39,718 nucleotides of DNA from an uncultured Candidatus Saccharibacteria bacterium (GTDB lineage Bacteria > Patescibacteriota > Saccharimonadia > Saccharimonadales > UBA4665), in assembly GCA_903900685.1 (NCBI GenBank), contig CAIUOC010000072.1, positions 1 through 39,718 on the forward strand. The letters are read 5' to 3'. Position numbers and translations under genes: made by a program. This document shows positions 15,625 through 23,010 of the stretch, piece after piece (position 1 is the stretch's first letter; the number at the start of each line of letters is the position of its first letter). Under the pieces are notes generated by a model. It had not been told where the DNA came from. It saw only the letters and a program-made list of their open reading frames with translations, and did no database searches.

Positions 15625-15630
15625 ATTATA
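15625..15630 (-). promoter_or_regulatory. -10 box of glyS
   Basis: TATAAT on the - strand, 11 bases before the glyS ATG, between recO and glyS. The -35 region is weak. Predicted leader only about 4-5 bases. Confidence 0.5.
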
Positions 15631-15656
15631 AAGCAAACAAATGCCTCAGTACAGTT

Positions 15657-16346
15657 TTATATATCTAGATTTGTTTTAGCAATAGATCTAATGAGTGGAT
15701 ATAGATCATTAGATAATTTTTCACAGTTTTGTATATTGACCATTTTTGTTGGCTGAAACTGATTAGCAAGTTTTAATATTTTTATGTGATTTGCAACATA
15801 TGATCCTTTTTCTTTTGGAGTAAAGGACATTGTTTCTAAATCAAAATCATACTCTTGTTTTTCTTTAAATTCATTGCCGAGACTATCTTTTGATAAATTT
15901 GGAGTATTACCCATTATCATAAAAACTGATAAGTAGAACCATACCCTAACTAGATCTAAATTAATTGAAAAGTCATCTAAAAAACTCATTGAATCTGAAA
16001 GTAGACTAAACCACTCTTCTTCAACTTCATCTTCGGTAATTTTATTTATTATCTTTATAAAATCATAGCCTGAATTAGTTCTGTCTAAATCCTTAACTAT
16101 ATTCGAAAAATGCTTTTTTAATCTTGCAGTTATTAATCTGTCAATACTTCCCCGTCCTAATAGATAAGTAATATCAATAATGCAAAATAATTCAATACTG
16201 CCTGCGAGTTTTGAATTAACTTTCCTTACGCCCTTTACCATCAAGCTTAACTTTCCTTGATTTGGCGTAATAACTTGGATAATTCTATCAGCTTCACCGT
16301 AATTAGTACGCTTTAGTACGATTGCTGATGAGACATGTTGCTTCAT
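15657..16346 (-). CDS. recO: DNA repair protein RecO
   Basis: RecO loads RecA on gaps together with RecR and anneals SSB-coated strands. The 229-residue protein has the typical N-terminal OB fold (SSAIVLKRTNYGEADRIIQVITPNQGKLSLMVKGVRK) followed by a helical domain. The zinc-binding cysteines present in some RecO proteins are not evident. Its ATG overlaps the stop of the upstream receiver gene by four bases (ATGA), so recO is co-translated with a signalling-type pair, an unusual partnership. Confidence 0.9.
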   Translation of the reverse strand: MKQHVSSAIVLKRTNYGEADRIIQVITPNQGKLSLMVKGVRKVNSKLAGSIELFCIIDITYLLGRGSIDRLITARLKKHFSNIVKDLDRTNSGYDFIKIINKITEDEVEEEWFSLLSDSMSFLDDFSINLDLVRVWFYLSVFMIMGNTPNLSKDSLGNEFKEKQEYDFDLETMSFTPKEKGSYVANHIKILKLANQFQPTKMVNIQNCEKLSNDLYPLIRSIAKTNLDI

Positions 16347-16729
16347 GTCGTTTTGTTCATCTGAATTTCATTAATCTCATTCAAAAGTGAAGATAATTTT
16401 AATTTAGGTTTATAAATATATTTATAAACGTTCAGTTCATTCCAAAATTTTTTACTATTTGGAAACTCATTGGCTGGAACCATCGAATGAATAACTATTG
16501 GTATACCTAGCCAGTCAGAGTAACTTCTAAATTCATACAAGAAATCTATTCCATTATGTTGTTTTAGTTGTAGTTCAATTATTACTATATCAGGTGTAAT
16601 TTCATCTGCTAATAAAATAGCTTCTTGAGCACTGGACGTAACTCTAACATTAAAGTTTTTAGAGCTAAAGTATCTTAAAAAAATATCTCCTAATATCTTG
16701 TCGGGTTCTATGAATAATAGTTCTGTCAT
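16343..16729 (-). CDS. Receiver-domain protein lacking the phospho-acceptor Asp
   Basis: The 128-residue protein is a stand-alone CheY-like receiver with no output domain. The fold pattern is clear: LLFIEPD (beta1, acidic residues), PDIVIIELQLKQHNG (beta3), IVIHS (beta4, Ser82) and YIYKPKLKLSSL (beta5, Lys107-Pro108). The phospho-acceptor position holds Glu52 where Asp is expected, and the loop after it lacks the usual Pro. A Glu there can mimic the phosphorylated state, so the protein may be locked in one form. It lies six bases after the degenerate kinase gene and overlaps recO by four bases. Confidence 0.75.
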   Translation of the reverse strand: MTELLFIEPDKILGDIFLRYFSSKNFNVRVTSSAQEAILLADEITPDIVIIELQLKQHNGIDFLYEFRSYSDWLGIPIVIHSMVPANEFPNSKKFWNELNVYKYIYKPKLKLSSLLNEINEIQMNKTT

Positions 16730-16734
16730 TTTAG

Positions 16735-17448
16735 TTATATAAGTGAAAGTTGTTGACTTAGGGGAAAACCAGCAACTAATCCTTTCCTGCCTTTATACTT
16801 AGAAGGATTTAAAGATAATGACATTGAATCAAGTATCGAAGAAGCAACGAAAAAACCTGATGCATTGATCGACGAAAATTCAGGAATTTTTTGTCTAGTC
16901 TTATAAAAAATTGACATAGACTTCTCCCAGGAAGTTTTATTGATTTGAATATCATTACCGTAAACTCCAGCCATATTTTTTGGACCTCTACCGTATACAG
17001 CAAATATAACTGATTTTCTTTTAGTATTACCTATTGAACTATTCGCCAGAATAATTGAATGTGCGATATTCAAATATGCCATTTTAATAGCTTCATAGTT
17101 ACCCATTATTGGCTTAGATGTTTTAATTAATAGCTCTATATCACAGTTATTTTGATTAGCAATCCTATAAACTTGGTGGGCTACATCATTCATGACTGCA
17201 CCAATCGTAATGGGGCTTAGTTCTATTTCTTTTTGCTTATCTCCTAGTTCAACACCTAAAATATAGCTTTCAAGTAGCTGAAGGGCTAAATCTGCACTAG
17301 ACTCAATCGTCTTCATTTCATCTGATGAGTCCGAATAAGAACTTCTAGACAGCTCAGCAAGTCTAGAAATCTGTACCAGTGGTAATCTCAACTCCTCAGC
17401 GACCGATTTCAATAAAAACTGGTTAGAATTTATCGTAATATCCTTCAA
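16735..17448 (-). CDS. Degenerate histidine-kinase-like protein
   Basis: The 237-residue protein has the layout of a HisKA plus HATPase_c kinase core with no sensor or membrane segment. The H-box reads SVAEELRLPL, where kinases have SHELRTPL, so the phosphorylated His is replaced by Glu18 while the following Glu, Arg and Pro are kept. The N-box is reduced (MAYLNIAHSI), no D.G.G motif is clear, and the G2-like region reads ASGFFVASSIL and GRKGLVAGFPL. ATP binding and autophosphorylation are therefore probably lost. It is likely a protein-binding scaffold. The start is TTG with AAGGGG eight bases upstream. Confidence 0.65.
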   Translation of the reverse strand: MKDITINSNQFLLKSVAEELRLPLVQISRLAELSRSSYSDSSDEMKTIESSADLALQLLESYILGVELGDKQKEIELSPITIGAVMNDVAHQVYRIANQNNCDIELLIKTSKPIMGNYEAIKMAYLNIAHSIILANSSIGNTKRKSVIFAVYGRGPKNMAGVYGNDIQINKTSWEKSMSIFYKTRQKIPEFSSINASGFFVASSILDSMSLSLNPSKYKGRKGLVAGFPLSQQLSLI

Positions 17449-17526
17449 TTTAATACCCCTTCTATAAATAAAAGTATATCACTAAAAAATTGAGCTATAT
17501 ATTATTTTTAATTATTTGAAAATTCT

Positions 17527-18180
17527 TTATGGTATGAATGAAAAGTTTTTGAGAATTATATTATCAAAGTCTGATTTATAGTTATTACCATATGTTGTAA
17601 TTTCAATAGTATAATTTCTGAGGGGAAGAACCACCTCATATCCAGTTTTTTGATTTCCAATATCGCCCGATACATATACTCCAACAACGCTTGGTAGTTT
17701 TGGCAATGAATATGCGATAGTTTTTTCTTTTTTTGATGATTGAAGGTTTTGAATTACCTGTGAATATGGCTGAGCAATAACTTGAACTTGTAATGAAAAA
17801 ACAGAATTTTGATTATTTAATGGAGGTATATAGACGGGATCAAAATAAGCATTGACTAATGTTCCAGAAAGACCAGTGTCATCAACATAAGCATTCCATG
17901 TATTTGGATATGTAAGGTTAATACTTCCAGCGCCAACGGGACCAATATAATTTTTATATGGATTCTTTAGCTTTTCATTATAATCTGCCAGGTCCTTTGC
18001 TTGTATTGCCTGCTGTGCAACTTTAACTTTTTTATCAACAATAGCTTGTGTATTATTTTTATAGTTTTGTTGACCTGTAAAAGCCCATACTCCAAAAATA
18101 ATTGAACCAACTAGTAATAACAGACATACAGTTAATGCAATTCCTGCTGCCATTCCCCGTTGATTATTCTTTAAATTCAT
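17527..18180 (-). CDS. Membrane-anchored protein of unknown function
   Basis: The 217-residue protein begins NNQRGMAAGIALTVCLLLLVGSIIFG, a short basic head and one hydrophobic helix, similar to type IV pilin-like or TadE-like N-termini but without a convincing prepilin cleavage motif. A Gln/Lys-rich helix (about 36-68) follows. The outer domain has NLTYPNTWNAYVDDTGLSGTLVNAY, a pattern resembling PsbP-like domains (YP..W), and ends in beta-rich sequence. It lies upstream of the degenerate kinase/receiver pair in the same direction. I do not recognise a specific family. Confidence 0.5.
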   Translation of the reverse strand: MNLKNNQRGMAAGIALTVCLLLLVGSIIFGVWAFTGQQNYKNNTQAIVDKKVKVAQQAIQAKDLADYNEKLKNPYKNYIGPVGAGSINLTYPNTWNAYVDDTGLSGTLVNAYFDPVYIPPLNNQNSVFSLQVQVIAQPYSQVIQNLQSSKKEKTIAYSLPKLPSVVGVYVSGDIGNQKTGYEVVLPLRNYTIEITTYGNNYKSDFDNIILKNFSFIP

Positions 18181-18232
18181 TATGTTTATGTTAACTTATA
18201 ATGAAGCATTTAATCAAGTATAAATTAATAAA

Positions 18233-18721
18233 TTATTTATATTCATAGAGAAAAATACCATTTTTTTGTTTATTAATTTTTTTACCAGGTATTTTAAAAG
18301 CAAAACTGGCTAACTTAATAGGTCTGTGGTCATATTTATTAAGTCTATTGTCAAGTTTCGTCATTTGTCTTGGTAATAAAAAAGTAAACATACCGTCTGC
18401 TTCTGGCCAATCTATTTGCCAAAAATTATTACAATGAATTTTAACTTTATCTCTGTATTTAAAAGTTCGGATAATAGAAAAGAAATATAGAATTGGATTT
18501 AATTCATAGCCAATTACTTTATATCCTTTTTTGGCTGCATAAATAAGGACTTTTCCATCTCCAGATCCAAGTTCAATAATTGTTTGACCAGGCTTTAAGT
18601 TTAATAGCATAAAAGCAGATTCTATTTGAGGTTTTAGGGTAGGAAGATAAGGAGGTCCAAATATAATGACAAAACCAAAACAAAAAATAAAAATTATAAA
18701 AATAATTAGTAACCATGTCAT
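18233..18721 (-). CDS. Membrane-anchored class I SAM-dependent methyltransferase
   Basis: The 162-residue protein starts with one membrane helix (about 1-22) followed by a compact Rossmann methyltransferase: QTIIELGSGDGKVLIYAAKKG is motif I, VIGYELNP motif II, and WPEADGMFTFLLPRQMTKL motif IV. No DNA or RNA specificity motif (NPPY) is seen. Similar small anchored methyltransferases occur in many bacteria with unknown substrate. It ends just before the 217-aa gene and starts one base after the end of xseB, so it is probably in the xseAB operon. Confidence 0.75.
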   Translation of the reverse strand: MTWLLIIFIIFIFCFGFVIIFGPPYLPTLKPQIESAFMLLNLKPGQTIIELGSGDGKVLIYAAKKGYKVIGYELNPILYFFSIIRTFKYRDKVKIHCNNFWQIDWPEADGMFTFLLPRQMTKLDNRLNKYDHRPIKLASFAFKIPGKKINKQKNGIFLYEYK

Positions 18722-18722
18722 T

Positions 18723-18911
18723 TTATTTGTTCTTTATGTTAGTTATTTTATTTTCTGCTTTTTTAAGATAATCACTGATGTCTTTAATTAGTAATTGTCC
18801 CCTGTCATATTTTGTCATAGCATTATCTACGTCGATATTACCTGATTGCAAGTCATCAATTATCTGGTTAAGTTCATTTTGCATTTCATTATAATTCTTC
18901 ACGGTGCTCAT
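18723..18911 (-). CDS. xseB: Exodeoxyribonuclease VII small subunit
   Basis: The 62-residue, mostly helical protein (MQNELNQIIDDLQSGNIDVDNAMTKYDRGQLLI) matches the XseB family in size and in the pattern L..I...L..G...L...+..Y..G. Several copies bind one XseA subunit. It overlaps xseA by four bases, as in many genomes. Confidence 0.88.
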   Translation of the reverse strand: MSTVKNYNEMQNELNQIIDDLQSGNIDVDNAMTKYDRGQLLIKDISDYLKKAENKITNIKNK

Positions 18912-20038
18912 ATTGTTTCCTCCATAATAATATTATCAATTGTTACGTTTGCCTTAGAATTAGCAAATTCTAATTCTAGCTTACTAGCATTTTTTAATTG
19001 TTGAGCCTGCCTAACTAAAACGTTATTAATTTTTATAATACTGTACCCTTTTTCAAGAATTTTTTTAGGACTTAAGGCATCTAGTAAAATACTTTGTGCT
19101 TGAACTTTTTCGTAAACACTGGAAATTTTTAGAATAATTATTTTATCCAAAATTTCCTTCATTTGATTTAGTTCTTTTTTATAATTTTCAAATAAATATT
19201 TAATTGTAGATGTTAGCTGTTTACTGCTTTGGGATAAATTAATTAAAACTTGTTTTTTGTCAGGGACAATAATTTCAGCAGCATTACTTGGGGTACTTGC
19301 TCTCCTGTCAGATGCTTTTTCTGCTAAAGACTGATCAATCTCGTGTCCAATTGCTACAATAGTTGGAATTCTACTGCCTGCAACTGCTCTAGTTACTTTC
19401 TCAGTACTAAAAGCCCATAGATCCTCAGCTGAACCACCTCCACGAGTAATCACTAATACCTCAGGAGGATTGGCTATTTCATTAAAGTATTTTATTGCCG
19501 AGCAAATATCATCAGGTGCTTTTTCACCCTGAACTAAAACATTATATAAATCTATCTCTATTCCGGTCCATCTTTCGTTTATTATTTTAATAAAATCAGC
19601 ATATGCAGCTGATTCTGAAGAAGTAATAAGCCCAACTGATTGAGGTGGATAAGGAATATTTCTTTTTCTACTAATATCAAATAAACCTTCTTTGGTTAAC
19701 TGCTTTTCAAGAAGCTCTGTTGCTTTTTTTATTGTTCCCTCTCCGACAGGTTCAATCAATTGAATAGTAAAACTTAATCCGTACTGATTATGTAGTTTAG
19801 GCTTACCGACAGCCTTTATAACCATGCCGTCTTCTACTGGGAAGGATAATTTATAAACTGTTGTGAAGCATCTTATACTTGCTTCATCGTCTTTTAAGTC
19901 AAAATAAACCCAACTACCTTTACTGATTTTAAAATTCGTTACCTCTCCTACTACGCCAATTATTGGATATGCTATATCGAATGTCTGGTTTATTGAATCA
20001 ACAAATTCACCAACACTAAATTCAATCATTATCTTCAA
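18908..20038 (-). CDS. xseA: Exodeoxyribonuclease VII large subunit
   Basis: It degrades single-stranded DNA from both ends. The N-terminal OB fold (WVYFDLKDDEASIRCFTTVY) is followed by the catalytic domain with ITSSESAAYADFI, RGGGSAEDLWAFSTEKV, PTIVAIGHEID and DRRASTPSNAAE, all hallmark motifs. The C-terminal part is coiled coil and ends with ILEKGYSII. At 376 residues it is at the short end of the family. The first ATG overlaps the upstream gene by 17 bases; ATG at 20029 (MIEFSVGEF) would reduce this to eight. Confidence 0.93.
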   Translation of the reverse strand: MKIMIEFSVGEFVDSINQTFDIAYPIIGVVGEVTNFKISKGSWVYFDLKDDEASIRCFTTVYKLSFPVEDGMVIKAVGKPKLHNQYGLSFTIQLIEPVGEGTIKKATELLEKQLTKEGLFDISRKRNIPYPPQSVGLITSSESAAYADFIKIINERWTGIEIDLYNVLVQGEKAPDDICSAIKYFNEIANPPEVLVITRGGGSAEDLWAFSTEKVTRAVAGSRIPTIVAIGHEIDQSLAEKASDRRASTPSNAAEIIVPDKKQVLINLSQSSKQLTSTIKYLFENYKKELNQMKEILDKIIILKISSVYEKVQAQSILLDALSPKKILEKGYSIIKINNVLVRQAQQLKNASKLELEFANSKANVTIDNIIMEETI

Positions 20039-21080
20039 TCAATAAATTATCTTTAAAATTAGCTCTTTTGTGCCAGAAATAATATCCTGCCGGTAATTGT
20101 ATTATAGTGTTTAAGACTCTGTACATTATAGTCACCGATATACTTAAATTTGCTGGAATTCCAGCAGCTACCATAACAGCTACCATCATTGCTTCATATA
20201 CTCCAACACCACCTGGTAATACTCCGATTAGTCCTGCAAAATTAGCAATTGCATAGGCCAAAATTACAGCTCCTGGATTAACCCAATGGCCAAAAGCTAG
20301 ATAAACTACATATATAGAAAGCAGTTCAGTTATATTGTTAAGAAATCCGTAATAAAGAGGTTTTTTCATTTGCCTAGTTTTCGATCTTAAGACATTATAA
20401 TTTTCATGAAAATCCAAAAAGACTATTTTAGCTTTTTCTAGATTAATTATTTCAGGATGACTGGGTAGAAAAATATTCATAATCTTATTAAGTAATTTAG
20501 TAATAAATGTAAATGTTGTGGTTATTCTACTCTTACTTCCAATTATATGGATAAATAAAATTGTTCCAAATATTATTGCTCCTGAAGAGAATGATGCTGT
20601 TAAGATCACGAAGTTATTGATACCTCCGTTGAATGCTAAAGCTAGCAATCCAAAAATTACTAATATCTGAAAAGCAAAGAATATCATCACAAGTTTCATA
20701 ACATAAGTAAAAGTAGCTTTTCCGACGGTTAGCTGTGATGATCTAATCCTTGCTGCAAAATATGATGCACCAGATAAGCCGCCGCTAGGAACTACATTAT
20801 TAACAAGATTAAGTTCAAGAGAAATTATAAATAAAGCATATGTCCTTAGTTTATTGCCAAGAATTTCTAAAATTGATTGAAATAGTTTTGCTTGAGCATA
20901 ATAGTTCCATATCTGAATAGGAATCATTAATAATAGATACCAAGCATTTACGTGTTTAAGATCCTCGAAGGTTTGTACCAGTGCTTTACGTAAAACAAAA
21001 ATAAGCACTAATAGACCAATAACGATTATATAATTGAGTATTAGTTTCCAACGACTTAAAATAAAATTTTTGGCGCTCAT
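20022..21080 (-). CDS. Flippase-like integral membrane protein (LPG synthase TM / UPF0104 family)
   Basis: A 352-residue protein with about eight membrane segments and the C-terminal signature FAGLIGVLPGGVGVYEAMMVAVMVAAGIP, typical of the lysylphosphatidylglycerol synthase transmembrane/AglD family. Members flip or modify lipid-linked substrates; no aminoacyl transfer domain is present here. The ORF track begins at 21209, but that overlaps the divergent gene; the ATG at 21080 (MSAKNFILSRWK) is preferred and has TATAAT 13 bases upstream. The stop is TGA. It begins the operon with xseA, xseB and the methyltransferase. Confidence 0.75.
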   Translation of the reverse strand: MSAKNFILSRWKLILNYIIVIGLLVLIFVLRKALVQTFEDLKHVNAWYLLLMIPIQIWNYYAQAKLFQSILEILGNKLRTYALFIISLELNLVNNVVPSGGLSGASYFAARIRSSQLTVGKATFTYVMKLVMIFFAFQILVIFGLLALAFNGGINNFVILTASFSSGAIIFGTILFIHIIGSKSRITTTFTFITKLLNKIMNIFLPSHPEIINLEKAKIVFLDFHENYNVLRSKTRQMKKPLYYGFLNNITELLSIYVVYLAFGHWVNPGAVILAYAIANFAGLIGVLPGGVGVYEAMMVAVMVAAGIPANLSISVTIMYRVLNTIIQLPAGYYFWHKRANFKDNLLIEDND

Positions 21081-21093
21081 AAATATAGTAGCT

Positions 21094-21099
21094 ATTATA
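21094..21099 (-). promoter_or_regulatory. -10 box of the flippase-like gene (divergent pair)
   Basis: TATAAT on the - strand, 13 bases before the ATG at 21080. It faces away from the + strand TATAAT at 21123-21128, so two promoters share about 55 bases. No good -35 is seen on either strand. Confidence 0.5.
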
Positions 21100-21122
21100 C
21101 CTAAAAAAATCATTTTAAGCGC

Positions 21123-21128
21123 TATAAT
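21123..21128 (+). promoter_or_regulatory. -10 box of the tRNA methyltransferase-like gene (leaderless)
   Basis: TATAAT on the + strand, eight bases before the ATG at 21137, consistent with a leaderless or nearly leaderless mRNA. Confidence 0.5.
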
Positions 21129-21136
21129 AAATAACA

Positions 21137-22306
21137 ATGAAGACTTTATTGGTTCTAGGAAGACAAAAGAATATAGCTTTAAGTGAGCTTGAGTCTCTTT
21201 ATGGTGCAAAAAACTTTAATCGTATTTCAGATAATGTTGTGGGCTGTGAATTAGATCAAGAGGATATAGACTTTCAAAAACTTGGTGGAAGTGTAAAATT
21301 AGCAAGCTTCTTAAAGGAATATAATTTTACAGACTGGAATCAATTAGAAAAATATCTAACTAATGATATTGCTAATATATTAAATTTTCCAATCGAAGGT
21401 AAAATGCAATTTGGGATTAGCTCCTATGGATTTGATATCAATTTGGGAAAGTTAAGAAATTTAAGTTTAAATCTGAAAAATACAATTAAAAAATCTGGGC
21501 AATCAATTAGAATGATACCTAATCAAGATTTACAACTTAACAGCGCTCAGGTAATTCATAACAAACTTCTTGGTGAAAAAGGAACCGAATTGTTGTTAAT
21601 AAAATCTCGTTTTACAATTATCATCGCAAAAACTGTTCAGGAACAAAATATCGATTCTTATTCAATGAGAGATTATAATCGGCCTTTTAGAGATTCTAGA
21701 GTTGGCATGTTGCCTCCAAAATTAGCTCAAATACTGATTAATCTAGCTAATCCTCAAGATAATGATATAGTTTTAGATCCATTTTGTGGTACAGGTGTAA
21801 TACTGCAGGAAGCTTGCATAGATAGACTGAGAGCCTATGGAACAGACATAGATCAAAGAATGATAGATTACTCGGACGGTAACTTAAAATGGCTAGAAAA
21901 GGCTTACAGAATCGAAGAACCAGTTATTTTAGAGTTAGGTGATGCAACAAACCACGAATGGCAATCATTTGACTGTGTTGCTTGTGAAACATATCTAGGA
22001 CAGGCATATAGTTCATATCCTGATAAAGCAACACTTAATAAGAATATTCAAAATTGCGATACAATAATTTCTAAGTTTCTGATCAATATTCACGATCAAC
22101 TGCCAGTCGGCAAAAATATGGCACTCGCACTCCCTGCTTGGGACGACAGAATAAATAAAAAATTTATTAGCCTTCCTCTTATTGACCATCTTGAAGATCT
22201 AGGGTATAATCGATTAAGATTTTCAATTATACAAGACGAGAAATTATTTTATCATCGTCCTGGACAAATTGTAGCAAGACAATTAATAGTTATAACTAGG
22301 AATTAA
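21137..22306 (+). CDS. Trm11-like (UPF0020) RNA methyltransferase
   Basis: The 389-residue protein has an N-terminal THUMP-like region (about 1-170) and a C-terminal Rossmann methyltransferase with motif I VLDPFCGTGVILQEA (213-227) and AYGTDIDQRMIDY. This layout is that of TRM11/TrmG10 tRNA guanosine-2 N2-methyltransferases and related 23S enzymes. The catalytic motif IV, normally (D/N)PP(Y/F), reads ACETYLGQ (282-289), a departure at the key residues. RNA modification, most likely of tRNA, is inferred. It lies five bases before rpmA in one operon. Confidence 0.72.
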   Translation: MKTLLVLGRQKNIALSELESLYGAKNFNRISDNVVGCELDQEDIDFQKLGGSVKLASFLKEYNFTDWNQLEKYLTNDIANILNFPIEGKMQFGISSYGFDINLGKLRNLSLNLKNTIKKSGQSIRMIPNQDLQLNSAQVIHNKLLGEKGTELLLIKSRFTIIIAKTVQEQNIDSYSMRDYNRPFRDSRVGMLPPKLAQILINLANPQDNDIVLDPFCGTGVILQEACIDRLRAYGTDIDQRMIDYSDGNLKWLEKAYRIEEPVILELGDATNHEWQSFDCVACETYLGQAYSSYPDKATLNKNIQNCDTIISKFLINIHDQLPVGKNMALALPAWDDRINKKFISLPLIDHLEDLGYNRLRFSIIQDEKLFYHRPGQIVARQLIVITRN

Positions 22307-22311
22307 AATAT

Positions 22312-22584
22312 ATGTCACACGTTAAAGCTGGTGGATCAGCTAAAAATACTAGAGATAGTCCAGGTAAAAGACTTGGAGTTAAATTATATGCCGGTCAAAA
22401 AGTTACTGTCGGTCAAATAATTGTTAGACAGGTTGGTTTAACAAAAAGAGCCGGTAAAGGTACTATGCTTAGCCGAAATTTCAGTATTCATGCTGCAAAA
22501 GACGGTATTGTTGGCTTTAGAACTCGTAAAGTTACAAAATTCACTGGTCGTTCAGTTCGAAGAACTGAAGTTTTTGTCGACTAA
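22312..22584 (+). CDS. rpmA: 50S ribosomal protein L27
   Basis: The 90-residue protein begins MSHVKAGGSAKNTRDSPGKRLGVKLYAGQ, the conserved N-terminus of L27 that reaches toward the peptidyl transferase centre, with the later RG.....G.NV-like stretch replaced by IVRQVGLTKRAGKG. No propeptide is present, unlike the Firmicutes form. L21 (rplU), its common neighbour, is absent; the partner here is an RNA methyltransferase. It converges with the next gene, leaving only 11 bases. Confidence 0.93.
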   Translation: MSHVKAGGSAKNTRDSPGKRLGVKLYAGQKVTVGQIIVRQVGLTKRAGKGTMLSRNFSIHAAKDGIVGFRTRKVTKFTGRSVRRTEVFVD

Positions 22585-22595
22585 AATAGCTTTTC

Positions 22596-22994
22596 TTAAA
22601 TTATAGTTTTTATTCTATCTATAACTTCAGTAATCACTATTTGAGATTTCACTAGATAGTCGTCAGCTCCTAGGCTTTTAGCTTTTTCCTTATCAGAGTC
22701 CTGGCCTAAGGCGGTTAGCATTATGACCTTAATTTGTGAGGTTACTGGAGTGTTTTTTAAAATATCTAATACTTCGAATCCGTTAATCTTAGGCATCATC
22801 ACATCTAACATTATTAAATCTGGGTGATATTCCACTGCCGTAGCTAGTGCAGTTTCTCCATTGTCTACTCTTTTAACCTCAAAACCTTCAATCTCTAGGC
22901 GTTTAATATAAACTTCTGCCATAGAATTATCATCCTCTACCATAAGAATTTTTTTAATATTTTGTTCGGTTTTACTATTTAAATATTGATCCAT
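22596..22994 (-). CDS. Stand-alone response-regulator receiver protein
   Basis: The 132-residue CheY-like protein has all key residues: Asp21-Asp22, phospho-acceptor Asp64 (PDLIMLDVMMPKING), Thr94 and Lys116. It should be phosphorylatable, in contrast to the receiver at 16343-16729. No output domain is present and no intact kinase lies in the window. TATAAT is seven bases before its ATG, so it has its own leaderless promoter in the 16-base gap after pyrG. Confidence 0.85.
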   Translation of the reverse strand: MDQYLNSKTEQNIKKILMVEDDNSMAEVYIKRLEIEGFEVKRVDNGETALATAVEYHPDLIMLDVMMPKINGFEVLDILKNTPVTSQIKVIMLTALGQDSDKEKAKSLGADDYLVKSQIVITEVIDRIKTII

Positions 22995-23001
22995 TATTAT
23001 T

Positions 23002-23007
23002 ATTATA
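23002..23007 (-). promoter_or_regulatory. -10 box of the receiver gene (leaderless)
   Basis: TATAAT on the - strand, seven bases before the ATG at 22994, squeezed between the pyrG stop and the receiver start. Confidence 0.5.
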
Positions 23008-23010
23008 ATA

